From Panulirus ornatus (Eukaryota > Arthropoda > Malacostraca > Decapoda > Palinuridae): a DNA stretch of 64,000 nt. The first letter of the stretch is position 1, and each line of letters begins with the position of its first letter. The notes beneath the pieces were generated by a model. The model saw only the letters and a program-made list of their open reading frames with translations. It was not told the DNA's origin and did not search any database. Positions 37,373 to 51,304 of the stretch are shown piece after piece. The position numbers and the translations under genes were made by a program. The DNA lies in assembly GCF_036320965.1 (NCBI RefSeq), contig NC_092235.1, positions 11,980,239 to 12,044,238 of the forward strand. The letters run 5' to 3'.

Positions 37373-40300
37373 AGCGTGTTGCCATTGATGAGCGGTTGTA
37401 TTCATACAGTGAGTGTTACTATTGATGCGCAGCGATTGTATCCATACAGTGAGTGTGTTACCATTGATGAGCAGTTGTATCAATACAGAGAGTATGTTTC
37501 TAATGATGAGCGATTGTATCCATACAGTTTGTTACCAGTGATGAGCGGTTGTATCCATACAGTGAGTGTGTTACTAATGATGAGTGATTGTATCCATACA
37601 GTGAGTATGTTACCATTGATGAGAGGTTGTAATCATACAGTGAGCGTGTTACCAATGATCAGTGATTGTATCCATACATGGAGTGTGTTACTAATGATGA
37701 GCGATTGTATCCATACAGTGTGTTACCATTGATAAGCGGCTGTATCCATAAAGTGAGCGTGTTAACATTGATGAGTGATTGTATCCATACAGTGTGTTAC
37801 CATTGATGAGCGGTTGTATCCATACAGTGAGCGTATTACCACTGATGAGTGATTGTATCCATACAGTGAGTGTGTTACCATTGATGAGCGGTTGTATCCA
37901 TACAGTGAGTGTGTTACCATTGATGAGTGATTGTATCCATACAGTGAGTGTGTTACTAATGATGAGCGATTGTATCAATACAGTGTGTTACCACTGATGA
38001 GCGGTTGTATCCATAAAGTGAGCGTGTTACCATTGATGAGTGATTGTATCCATACAGTGTGTTACCATTGATGAGCGGTTGTATCCATAGTGAGCGTGTT
38101 ACCATTGATGAGTGATTGTATCCATACCGTGAGTGTGTTACCATTGATGAGTGGTTGTATCCATACAGTGAGTGTGTTACCAGTGATGAGCGATTGTGTC
38201 CATACAGTGAGTGTGTTATCATTGATGAGTGTTTGTATCCATACAGTGAGTGTGTTACTAATGATGAGCGATTATATCCATACAGAGTGTTACCATTGAT
38301 GAGTGACTGTATCCACACAGTGAGTGTGTTACTAATGATGAGCGATTGTATCCATACAGTGTGTTACCATTCATGAGCGGTTGTATCCATAAAGTGAGCG
38401 TGTTACCATTGATGAGCAATTGTATCCATACAGTAAGCGTGTTTCCATTGATGAGCGGTTGTATCCATACAGTGAGTGTGTTACCATTGATGAGTGGTTG
38501 TACCCATACAGTGAGTGTATTACCAATTGATGAGCGATTGTATCGATACAGTGAGTATGTTACCATTGATGAACGGTTGTATCCATACAGTGAATGTGTT
38601 GCCATTGATGAGTGATTGTATCCATACAGTGAGTGTGTTACCATTGATGAGCGATTGTATCCATACAGTTAGCGTGTTACCGTTGATGAGTGATTGTATC
38701 CATACAGTGATTGCGCCACCAATGATGAGCTGTTGTATCCATACAGTGATTGTGTTACCATTGATGAGCGGTTGCATCCATACAGTGAGCTTGTTGCCAT
38801 TGATGAGCGGTTGTATCCATACAGTGAGTGTGTTACCATTGATGAGCGATTGTGTCCATACAGTGAGTGTGTTATCATTGATGAGTGTTTGTATCCATAC
38901 AGTGAGTGTGTTACTAATGATGAGCGATTGTATCCATACAGTGTGTTACCATTCATGAGCGGCTGTATCCATAAAGTGAGCGTGTTACCATTGATGAGCG
39001 ATTGTATCCATACAGTAAGCGTGTTTCCATTGATGAGCGGTTGTATCCATACAGTCAGTGTTTTTTCCATAGATAAGCGATTGTATCCACACAGTGTGTT
39101 ACCACTGATGAGCGGTTGTATCCATACAGTGAGGGTGTTGCCAATGATGAGCGGTTGTATCCATACAGTGAGTGTGTTTCCATTGATGAGTGGTTGTACC
39201 CATACAGTGAGTGTATTACCAGTGATGAGCGATTGTATCGATACAGTGAGTATGTTACCACTGATGAACGGTTGTATCCATACAGTGAATGTGTTACCAT
39301 TGATGAGTGATTGTATCCATATAGTGAGTGTGTTACCATTGATGAGCGATTGTATCCATACAGTTAGCGTGTTACCATTGATGAGTGATTGTATCCATAC
39401 AGTGATTGCGCCACCAATGATGAGCTGTTGTATCCATACAGTGATTGTGTTACCATTGATGAGCGGTTGTATCCATACAGTGAGCTTGTTGCCATTGATG
39501 AGCGGTTGTATCCATACAGTGAGTGTGTTACCAATGATGAGTGATTGTATTCATACAGTGAGTGTTACCATTGATGCGTAGCGATTGTATCCATACACTC
39601 AGTGTGTTACCATTGACGAGCGATTGTATCCATACAATGAGAGTGTTACAATTGATGACCGGTTTTAATCATACAGTAAATGTGCTACAATTGATGAGCG
39701 GTTGTATATATATATTGAGCTTGTTGCCATTGATGAGCGGTTGTATTTATACAGTGAGTGTTACTATTGATGCGCAGCGATTGTATCCATACAGTGAGTG
39801 TGTTACCATTGATGAACGGTTGTATCAATACAGTGATTGTGTTACTATTGTTGACCGTTTGTATTCATAGGGTGAGTGTTACCATTAATGCGCAACGATT
39901 GTATCCATACAGTAAATGTGTTACCACTGGTGAGCGATAGTATCCATACAGTGTGTTACCATTGATGAGTGGTTTTATCCATACAGTGAATGTGTTACCA
40001 CTGATGAGTGATTGTATTCATTGAGTGTGTTACCATTGATAAGTGATTGTATCCATACAGTGAGTGTGTTACCAGTGATGAGTGATTGTACTCATACAGT
40101 GTGTTACCATTGATGAGTGGCTTTATCAATACAGTGAATGTGTTACCACTGATGAGTGATTGTATTCATAGAGTGTGTTACCATTGATGAGCGGTTGTAT
40201 CCATACAGAGAATGTGTTACCACTGATGAGTGATTGTATCCATACAGTGAGTGTGTTACCATTGATGAGCGATTGTATATAACCAGTGAATGTTACCATT

Positions 40301-43300
40301 GATGAGTGATTGTATTCATACAGTGAGTGTGTTACCATTGATGAGCGATTGTATCCATACCGTGTGTTACCACTGATGAACGGTTGTATCCATACAGGGA
40401 ATGTGTTACCATTGATGAGCGATTGTATCCATACAGTGTGTTACCATTGATGAACGGTTGTATCCATACAGTGAGTGTGTTACCATTGATGAGTGATTGT
40501 ATCCATGGAGTGAGTGTGTTACCACCGATGAGCGATTGTATCCATACATTGAATGTTACCATTGATGAGTGATTGTATCCATACAGTGAATGTGTTACCA
40601 TTGATGAGCGATTGTATCCATACAGTGAATGTTACCAGTGATGAGTGATTGTATCCATAAAGTGAATGTTACCATTGATGAGTGATTGTATCCATACAGT
40701 GAGTGTGTTACCATTGATGAGCGATTGTATCCATACAGTGATTGTTACCATTGATGAGTGATTGTATCAATACAGTGAGTGTGTTACCATTTATGAGCGA
40801 TTGTATTCATACAATGAGCGTGTTACCATTGATGAGCGATTGTATTCATACAATGAGCGTGTTACCATTAATGAGCGATTGTATTCATACAATGAGCGTG
40901 TTAACATTGATGAGCGATTGTATTCATACAGTGTCTTACCAATGATGAGCGGTTGTATCCATACAGTGAGCGTGTTACCGTTGATGAGCGGTTGTATCCA
41001 TACAGTGAATGAGTTACCATTGATGAGCGATTGTATCCATACAATGAGCGTGTTACCATTGATGAGCGATTGTATTCATACAGTGTGTTACCACTGATGA
41101 GTGGTTGTATCCATCCATACAGTAAATGTGTTACCACTGATGAGTGGTTGTATCCATACAGTGAGTGTGTTACCACTGATGAGCCGTTGTAATCATACAG
41201 TGAGCGTGTTACCATTGATGAGCGGTTGTATCCATACAGTGAGCGTTTTACCATTGATGAGCGGTTGTATCCATAAAGTGAGTGTGTTACTAATGATGAG
41301 TGATTGTATCCATACAGTGAGTGTGTTACTATTGATGAGAGGTTGTAATCATACAGTGAGCGTGTTACCATTGATGAGTGATTGTATCCATACAGTGAGT
41401 GTGTTACCATTGATGAGTGATTGTATCCATACAGTGTGTTACCATTGATGAGTGGTTGTATCCATACAGTGAAAGTGTTACCACTGATGAGTGATTGTAT
41501 CCATACAGTGTGTTACCATTGATGAGCGGTTGTATCCATACAGTGAATGTGTTACCACTGATGAGTGATTGTATCCATACAGTGAGTGTGTTACCATTGA
41601 TGAGCGATTGTATCCATACAGTGAATGTTACCATTGATGAGTGATTGTATCCATACAGTGAGTGTGTTACCATTGATGAGCGATTGTATCCATACCGTGT
41701 GTTACCATTGATGAACGGTTGTATCCATGCAGGGAATGTGTTACCATTGATGAGCGATTGTATCCATACAGTGTGTTACCATTGATGAACGGTTGTATCC
41801 ATACAGTGAGTGTGTTACCACTGATGAACGGTTGTATCCATACAGGGAATGTGTTACCATTGATGAGCGATTGTATCCATGCAGTGTGTTACCATTGATG
41901 AACGGTTGTATCCATACAGTGAGTGTGTTACCATTGATGAGCGATTGTATCCATGCAGTGTGTTACCATTGATGAACGGTTGTATCCATACAGTGAGTGT
42001 GTTACCAGTGATGAGTGATTGTGTCCATACAGTGAGTGTGTTACCACTGATGAGCGATTGTATCCATACAGTGAATGTTACCATTGATGAGTGATTGTAT
42101 CCATACAGTGAATGTGTTACCATTGATGAGCGATTGTATCCATACAGTGAATGTTACCATTGATGAGTGATTGTATCCATACAGTGAATGTTACCATTGA
42201 TGAGTGATTGTATCCATACAGTGAATGTGTTACCATTGATGAGCGATTGTATCCATACAGTGATTGTTAACATTGATGAGTGATTGTATCCATACAGTGA
42301 GTGTGTTACCATTGATGAGCGATTGTATCCATGCAGTGTGTTACCATTGATGAACGGTTGTATCCATACAGTGAGTGTGTTACCACTGATGAGCGATTGT
42401 ATCCATACAGTGAGTGTTACCATTGATGAGTGACTGTATCCATACAGTGAATGTGTTACCATTGATGAGCGATTGTATCCATACAGTGAATGTTACCATT
42501 GATGAGTGATTGTATCCATACAGTGAATGTGTTACCATTGATGAGCGATTGTATCCATACAGTGATTGTTAACATTGATGAGTGATTGTATCCATACAGT
42601 GAATGTTACCATTGATAAACGATTGTATCCATACAGTGAATGTTTTACCATTGATGAGCGGTTGTATCCATACAGTGAGTGTTACCAATGATGAGCGGTT
42701 GTATCCATACAGTGAGTGTGTTATAATTGATGAGTGATTGTATCCTTACAGTGAATGTGTTACCATTGATGAGTGATTGTATGCATAGTGAATGTGTTAC
42801 CATTGATGAGCGATTGTATCCATACAGTGAATGTTACCATTGATGAGCGATTGTATCCATACAGTGAATGTTACCATTGACAAACGATTGTATCCATACA
42901 GTGAATGTTTTACCATTGATGAGCGGTTGTATCCATACAGTGAGTGTGTTACCATTGATGAGCGGTTGTACCCATACAGTGAGTGTGTTTCCAATGATGA
43001 GCGGTTGTATCCATACAGTGAGTGTGTTATCATTGATGAGTGATTGTATCCATACAGTGAATGTGTTACCATTGATGGGTGATTGTATCCATACAGTGAG
43101 TGTGTTATCATTGATGAGTGATTGTATCCATACAGTGAATGTGTTACCATTGATGAGTGATTGTATCCATGATCAATGTGTTACCATTGATGGGTGATTG
43201 TATCCATACAGTGAGTGTGTTATCATTGATGAGTGATTGTATCCATACAGTGAATGTGTTACCATTGATGAGTGATTGTATCCATACAGTGAATGTTTTA

Positions 43301-46300
43301 CCATTGATGAGCAGTTCTAATCCATAAAGTGAGTGTGTTACATTGATGAGTGGTTGTATCCATACAGTGAGTGTGTTACCACTGATGAGCCATTGTAATC
43401 ATACAGTGAGCGTGTTACCATTGATGAGCGTTGTATCCATACAGTGAGCGTATTACCATTGATGAGCAGTTGTATCCATACAGTGAGTGTGTTACTAATG
43501 ATGAGTGATTGTATCCATACAGTGAGTGTGTTACCATTGATGAGAGGTTGTAATCATACAGCGAGCGTGTTACCAATGATGGGCGGTTGTATCCATACAG
43601 TGAGCGTGTTACCATTGATGAGCGGTTGTATCCATACAGTGAGTGTGTTACCATTGATGAGCGGTTGTATCCACAGAGTGAGTGTGTTACCACTGATGAG
43701 CGATTGTATCCACACAGTGAGTCTCTTATCGCTGATGAGTGAATGTATCCATACAGTGAGTGTGTTACCACTGATGAGCGGTTGTATCCATACGGTGAGT
43801 GTGCTACCATTGATGAGCGATTGTATCTATACAGTGAGTGTGTTACCATTGATGAGTGATTGTATCCATACAGTGAGTGTGTTACCACTGATGAGCGGTT
43901 GTATCCATACGGTAAGTGTACTACCATTGATGAGCGGTTGTATCTATACAGTGAGTGTGTTACCATTGATGAGTGATTGTATCCATACAGTGAGTGTGTT
44001 ACCAGTGATGAGCGGTTGTAATCATACTGTGAGTGTGTTACCATCGATGAGCAGTTGTATCCATACAGTGAGTGTGTTATCATTGATGAGCAGTTGTATC
44101 CATACGGTGAGTGTGTTACCATTGATGCGCGGTTGTAATCATACAGTGAGCGTGTTACCATTGATGAGCTGTTGTATCCATACAGTGAGTGTGTTACCAT
44201 TGACGTGCGGTCGTATCCATACAGTGAGTGTGTTATCAATGATGAGTGATTGTATCCATACGATGAGTGTGTTACCATTGATGAGTGGTTGTATCGATAC
44301 AGTGAGTATGTTACCATTGATGAACGGTTGTATCCATACAGTGAATGTGTTACCATTGATGAGTGATTGTATCCATACAGTGAGTGTGTTACCATTGACG
44401 AGCGGTTGTATCCATACAGTGAGTGTGTTACCATTGATGAGTGATTGTATCCATACAGTGATTGTGTAGAACTGATGAGCGGTTGTATCCATACACAGAG
44501 TGCGTTACCACTGATGAGTGATTGTATCCATACAGTGATTGTGTTACCATTGAGAGCAGTTGTATCAATACAGAGGGTATGTTACTAATGATGAGCGATT
44601 GTATCCATACAGTTTGTTACCAGTGATGAGCGGTTGTATCCATACAGTGAGTGTGTTACTAATGATGAGTGATTGTATCCATACAGTGAGTATGTTACCA
44701 TTGATGAGAGGTTGTAATCATACAGTGAGCGTGTTACCAATGATCAGTGATTGTATCCATACAGGGAGTGTGTTACTAATGATGAGCGATTGTATCCATA
44801 CAGTGTGTTACCATTGATAAGCGGCTGTATCCATAAAGTGAGCGTGTTACCATGATGAGTGATGTATCCATACAGTGTGTTACCATTGATGAGCGGTTGT
44901 ATCCATACAGTGAGCGTGTTACCACTGATGAGTGATTGTATCCATACAGTGAGTGTGTTACCATTGATGAGCGGTTGTATCCATACAGTGAGTGTGTTAC
45001 CATTGATGAGTGATTGTATCCATACAGTGAGTGTGTTACTAATGATGAGCGATTGTATCCATACAGTGTGTTACCACTGATGAGCGGTTGTATCCATAAA
45101 GTGAGCGTGTTACCATTGATGAGTGATTGTATCCATACAGTGTGTTACCATTGATGAGCGTTGTTATCCATAGTGAGCGTGTTACCACTGATGAGTGATT
45201 GTATCCATACAGTGAGTGTGTTACCATTGATGAGTGGTTGTATCCATACAGTGAGTGTCTTACCAGTGATGAGCGATTGTGTCCATACAGTGAGTGTGTT
45301 ATCACTGATGAGTGTTTGCATCCATACAGTAAGTGTGTTACTAATGATGAGCGATTGTATCCATACAGAGTGTTACCACTGATGAGTGATTGTATCCATA
45401 CAGTGAGTGTGTTACTAATAATGAGCGATTGTATCCATACAGTGTGTTACCATTCATGAGCGGTTGTATCCATAAGTGAGCGTGTTACCATTGATGAGCG
45501 ATTGTATCCATAACAGTAAGCGTGTTTCCATTGATGAGCGGTTGTATCCATACAGTCAGTGTTTTTTTCCATAGATAAGCGATTGTATCCACACAGTGTG
45601 TTACCACTGATGAGCGGTTGTATCCATACAGTGAGGGTGTTGCCATTGATGAGCGGTTGTATCCATACAGTGAGTGTGTTACCATTGATGAGTGGTTGTA
45701 CCCATACAGTGAGTGTATTACCATTGATGAGCGATTGTATCGATACAGTGAGTATGTTACCATTGATGAACGGTTGTATCCATACAGTGAATGTGTTGCC
45801 ATTGATGAGTGATTGTATCCATACAGTGAGTGTGTTACCATTGATGAGCGATTGTATCCATACAGTTAGCGTGTTACCGTTGATGAGTGATTGTATCCAT
45901 ACAGTGATTGCGCCAACAATGAAGAGCTGTTGTATCCATACAGTGATTGTGTTACCATTGATGAGCGGTTGTATCCATACAGAGAATGTGTTACCGCTGA
46001 TGAGTGATTGTATCTATACAGTGAGTGTGTTACCATTGATGAGCGATTGTATATAACCAGTGAATGTTACCATTGATGAGTGATTGTATTCATACAGTGA
46101 GTGTGTTACCATTGATGAGCGATTGTATCCATACCGTGTGTTACCACTGATGAACGGTTGTATCCATACAGGAATGTGTTTACCATTGATGAGTGATTGT
46201 ATCCATGGAAGTGAGTGTGTTACCACTGATGAGCGATTGTATCCCACATGTTTCATTGATAGTGTTTACCATAAGTGAAGTTTGAGATGATTGTATCCAT

Positions 46301-48730
46301 ACAGTGATTGTTACCATGATGAGTGATTGTATCCATACAGTGAATGTTACCATTGATGAGGTGATTACTGAGTATTACCATTGATGAAGATTGATATACA
46401 TGATGTTACCATTGATGATGATTGTATCCATACAGTGAGTGTGTTACCATTGATGAGCGATTGTATCCATACAAGATGTTGTTACCATTGATGAGGATTG
46501 TATCCATACATGAGTGTGTTACCATTTATGAGCGATTGTATTCATACAATGAAACGTGTTACCATTGATGAGCGATTGTATTCATACAATGAGGTTACCA
46601 TTGATGAGCGGTTGTATCCATACAGTGAGCGTGTTACCGTTGATGAGCGGTTGTATCCATACAGTGAATGAGTTACCATTGATGAGCGATTGTATCCATA
46701 CAATGAGCGTGTTACCATTGATGAGCGATTGTATTCATACAGTGTGTTACCACTGATGAGTGGTTGTATCCATCCATACAGTAAATGTGTTACCACTGAT
46801 GAGTGGTTGTATCCATACAGTGAGTGTGTTACCATTGATGAGCCGTTGTAATCATACAGTGAGCGTGTTACCATTGATGAGCGGTTGTATCCATACAGTG
46901 AGCGTGTTACCACTGATGAGCGGTTGTATCCATAAAGTGAGTGTGTTACTAATGATGAGTGATTGTATCCATACAGTGAGTGTGTTACTATTGATGAGAG
47001 GTTGTAATCATACAGTGAGCGTGTTACCATTGATGAGTGATTGTATCCATACAGTGAGTGTGTTACCATTGATGAGCGATTGTATCCATACAGTGAATGT
47101 TACCATTGATGAGTGATTGTATCCATACAGTGAGTGTGTTACCATTGATGAGCGATTGTATCCATACCGTGTGTTACCATTGATGAACGGTTGTATCCAT
47201 GCAGGGAATGTGTTACCATTGATGAGCGATTGTATCCATACAGTGTGTTACCATTGATGAACGGTTGTATCCATACAGTGAGTGTGTTACCACTGATGAA
47301 CGGTTGTATCCATACAGGGAATGTGTTACCATTGATGAGCGATTGTATCCATGCAGTGTGTTACCATTGATGAACGGTTGTATCCATACAGTGAGTGTGT
47401 TACCATTGATGAGCGATTGTATCCATGCAGTGTGTTACCATTGATGAACGGTTGTATCCATACAGTGAGTGTGTTACCAGTGATGAGTGATTGTGTCCAT
47501 ACAGTGAGTGTGTTACCACTGATGAGCGATTGTATCCATACAGTGAATGTTACCATTGATGAGTGATTGTATCCATACAGTGAATGTGTTACCATTGATG
47601 AGCGATTGTATCCATACAGTGAATGTTACCATTGATGAGTGATTGTATCCATACAGTGAATGTTACCATTGATGAGTGATTGTATCCATACAGTGAATGT
47701 GTTACCATTGATGAGCGATTGTATCCATACAGTAATTGTTAACATTGATGAGTGATTGTATCCATACAGTGAGTGTGTTACCATTGATGAGCGATTGTAT
47801 CCATGCAGTGTGTTACCATTGATGAACGGTTGTATCCATACAGTGAGTGTGTTACCATTGATGAGCGATTGTATCCATACAGTGAATGTTACCATTGATG
47901 AGTGATTGTATCCATACAGTGAATGTGTTACCATTGATGAGCGATTGTATCCATACAGTGAATGTTACCATTGATGAGTGATTGTATCCATACAGTGAAT
48001 GTGTTACCACTGATGAGCGATTGTATCCATACAGTGATTGTTAACATTGATGAGTGATTGTATCCATACAGTGAATGTTACCATTGATAAACGATTGTAT
48101 CCATACAGTGAATGTTTTACCATTGATGAGCGGTTGTATCCATACAGTGAGTGTGTTACCAATGATGAGCGGTTGTATCCATACAGTGAGTGTGTTATAA
48201 TTGATGAGTGATTGTATCCTTACAGTGAATGTGTTACCATTGATGAGCGATTGTATCCATACAGTGAATGTTACCATTGATGAGCGATTGTATCCATACA
48301 GTGAATGTTACCATTGACAAACGATTGTATCCATACAGTGAATGTTTTACCATTGATGAGCGGTTGTATCCATACAGTGAGTGTGTTACCATTGATGAGC
48401 GGTTGTACCCATACAGTGAGTGTGTTTCCAATGATGAGCGGTTGTATCCATACAGTGAGTGTGTTATCATTGATGAGTGATTGTATCCATACAGTGAATG
48501 TGTTACCATTGATGGGTGATTGTATCCATACAGTGAGTGTGTTATCATTGATGAGTGATTGTATCCATACAGTGAATGTGTTACCATTGATGAGTGATTG
48601 TATCCATACAGTGAATGTGTTACCATTGATGGGTGATTGTATCCATACAGTGAGTGTGTTATCAATGATGAGTGATTGTATCCATACAGTGAATGTGTTA
48701 CCATTGATGAGTGATTGTATCCATATAGTA

Positions 48731-49560
48731 GACGTTGTAGGTACATTCAGTATATGCCATCATATCCTGCCAGATATGATCTGAAATCCTGGGTTGTGGC
48801 ACCTGCTGACACATATGAAGTGTTGAATACTGAAATGTATACAGGTGAAGATGAAGAGAGAACTCATGAATGACGAATGCATTTGTACAAACAACTCGCA
48901 TGGAACGGGAAGAAATGTCACGTGTGACAATTTTTTCACCGTCTTGAAATGAGGTACAAAACCTGTATGAAAAAACCTGTCGTTAGTTGTAAGCGTTCAT
49001 GGTAACAGAAGATAAGTCCTGAAGGAACTGCTGGTGGTAAACCAGAATTTGTTTGAAATATAAGAATGTGTTTTTACTGTCGAGCCAGAAAGAGATAAGA
49101 AATTGAGTGATGGTAACAAAAAGAAACCAGAAGTGATACTGTGTCATAATTCAACTAAAGGATGTTGTTGACTGCGTAGATGAGATTTAAAGATTTAAAT
49201 ACAGGAGTACAAGATGGCATGTTCCCGTGTGGTGTATCATGGTTCATCTGGCACAAGCTAGAAAGTTCTCCACACATATGAGCTTCGCGGTTAAGAGCCA
49301 CAGCAGAAGAGTTTTCCTTCGTGAACTGGTCGCATGCGGCTCTGAGTCACAAGACTAGGGAGGCCACAGATGCTGGTACTGCTTCATGCAGTTCAGGAGA
49401 GAACCGACGTACTGCATCTGTTTCTTCAAATCTATGTTCAAGATGTTCATTGTGGCCAAGGAATAAAGATATCAAACTAGTGCAAAATGCAAGTTGTGTT
49501 GTGAATTCGTATGTTGTGAACATTATTGTGTAACATGTGGTGAAGTAGTCCTCACATTTC
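48731..49560 (+). pseudogene. piggyBac-type transposase, catalytic and C-terminal part
   Basis: piggyBac enzymes excise and insert DNA at TTAA using three Asp residues. Visible here: RRCRYIQYMPSYPARYDLK, then LKSWVVA and EVLNTEMYTG; GRNVTCDNFFT with the second catalytic Asp (codon near 48925); KKPEVILCHNSTKG followed after a frameshift by VDCVDE with the third Asp (near 49170). At the end is the cysteine-rich C-terminal finger (KCKLCCEFVCCEHYCVTC, about 49490-49550). The first Asp lies in the last unit of minisatellite B (48706-48708). Several stops and frameshifts make it a pseudogene. About 280 residues are recognisable, roughly half a normal transposase. Terminal repeats and TTAA target copies were not identified. 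Confidence 0.85.
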
Positions 49561-49807
49561 ATACTGATTTAAAGAACACGCGTTTCATTTTAATAAGTTC
49601 CTGTATTTTTCGTTAAATTTCTATAATCTTCTTTCAAAAGGATTTTAGTTTTCGCATCAATTATGAGTTATCGCGTATAATACAGTTTCATGCAACACAC
49701 TTGGTTTATATCATTCCTTCAGATATTATACTGAAAAAATTGGATGGGGTCAAATTGAGCCGTCATACACCGATGTAAAGTGGAAATGTCATGCATCCTC
49801 AGGTTAA

Positions 49808-50790
49808 GTAATCTTTACATGAAATTCTTTGAAACAAAATTACTAAGGATATCTTACCTTCTATCAGGTTTAGGTATGTAAATGAAGTTCTTTGTGTTTG
49901 GTCAACAAATAAAAATTCACAAACATTTCTCCCCTTACTTAAAGATTTAGTACCTTCCATCAAATTTACTGTACGAAATGAAAAAAATGGTGTTACCATT
50001 TCTAGATTGCATGATCCATAGGGACAGAAACTAGTTTAAGTTTAACATATACAGATAACTTACCAATGTTTGCTCATATATCCATTATTACTCATCTCAA
50101 CATGACAGAGTTAAATCATCATTCCAGACATTGTTCCTTAGGGCATTACGTATTTGCAGTCTAGAGTATATTAATGACTTTGAGAAGATATATTCTACTG
50201 GATCCAAGTTAAAGTATCGTATATCTTTCATTGATATATCACTTAAGTTAGCAAAGAAATAATTTTGAAGTTAAAACCAAACCTTCCTTTGACACCAAGA
50301 ATCTTTTAGTTCTCCCTTTTAGTGATAATTTTACATTACTTCCCATGTTAATTAAGTCCTTTAATGTAAATATTGCCTTCAACAATAACAGTACTATGAA
50401 GAATACCTTAATAAGAAAAAATTCTGCAGGCTGTGTTTACGCAATCCCTTGTAAAAGCTGTAATAGATTTTATATTGGACAAACTGGTAAGGATCTTTAC
50501 GTTAGACTTAAACAACATAAGCATAGTATAAGAACAGGACAAGAATAAAATATTTTGTTTAATCATGTTAAAAACTATGATCATTGTACTGACTGGAGTA
50601 ATGCCATCTCAGTTATTAACTCTTAAGTCCAGTACCACGAGAAATATCACTGAATATTCTATTATCAAGTAAACAAAGAATTGTAAAATAAACATTAGTA
50701 AAGGTCTCTACAAATTGGACAGGTTTGTCGTAGGCAAAATTTGTAAACAGTTCCCTTTCCTGTCCGCATAACAAAAATCTTATGACAGGC
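49808..50790 (+). pseudogene. Penelope-like element: RT and GIY-YIG endonuclease (decayed)
   Basis: Penelope-like elements use a telomerase-like RT joined to a GIY-YIG nuclease. From 49808: NLYMKFFETKLL, then RYVNEVLCVW (the RYVDD-type catalytic motif, Asp decayed to Asn/Glu), LVPSIKFTVRNEKNG, FLDCMIHRDRN, YSSQHDRVKSSFQTLF, LRALRICSLEYINDF and KLKYRISFIDISLKLAKK. The GIY-YIG domain is at 50430-50545: GCVYAIPCKSCNRFYIGQTG and KDLYVRLKQHKHSIRTGQE. It ends with SKGLYKLDRFVVGKICK. Frameshifts separate these blocks. The N-terminal half of the RT is absent. Bases 49561-49807 show no recognisable feature. Confidence 0.85.
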
Positions 50791-51088
50791 ATGATGCTAG
50801 ACCTGAACACTACCATCCGGTAACACTTGTTTACCAATGGTGCATCAGCTACATCTCTAGCTTCTATATCAACTGACTATTCTCACTTCTATTTCATTCT
50901 TGTCTCCCCTGTCGATGTGATCAATACACAAAAGTGCACATGGGAACTTATGAATGTTACATTTTCCTATTTCTATTACACTTGATCACCGTTTCACGCA
51001 TAAGCGAGGTAGCGCCAGGAAAAAGATGGAACACGTCCAATCCATTCATATACATAAACGCCCATACTCACATATATACACATTTATC

Positions 51089-51130
<42 letters not shown>

Positions 51131-51304
51131 GGCGACGGAAATGAATAAAGGCAGCATGTATGAATTATGAACATGTCTGTGTATGTATATATATGTATGT
51201 GATGATGTGATTATTACACAAAAGTGCATTTGGGAACTTATCGTGTTTCATTTTCCCCGAGGACTCATAGGAATATCTTGAGCACGCGCAAAATCGTGAT
51301 CCTT

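Larger units (their letters stand above)
28512..48730 (+). repeat. Minisatellite B: 39-bp units derived from piggyBac transposase
   Basis: About 500 tandem copies of a 39-bp unit (for example 28551-28589). The + strand reads VTIDERLYPYSEC per unit. Some units keep Gln (TIDEQLY, as near 31037), many have TGA in place of the Arg codon (CGA to TGA), and 2-6 bp deletions give shorter units. The last unit (48697-48729) reads in frame, apart from one TGA, into SRRCRYIQYMPSYPARYDLK. That is exactly the text following TIDE-x-L-x-P in piggyBac transposases, so the monomer is a copy of the codons around the first catalytic Asp. The left end is cut by the gypsy LTR. Large segments are themselves duplicated (see findings). 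Frames open on both strands are repeat artefacts. Confidence 0.9.

Noticed and set aside
28512..48730. CRISPR-like array
   Set aside because: Units are directly contiguous without unique spacers, and the context is a eukaryotic transposon.
28415..48784. Many open frames of 60-520 codons on both strands across minisatellite B
   Set aside because: The 39-bp period keeps frames open on both strands at once. The products are pure repeats with no signal peptide, domain or codon bias. Only the + frame reading TIDE-LYPY has an ancestry.
49321..49533. Independent small gene (70-codon frame)
   Set aside because: It is the frameshifted C-terminal part of the piggyBac transposase. The neighbouring frame gives the Cys-rich finger.
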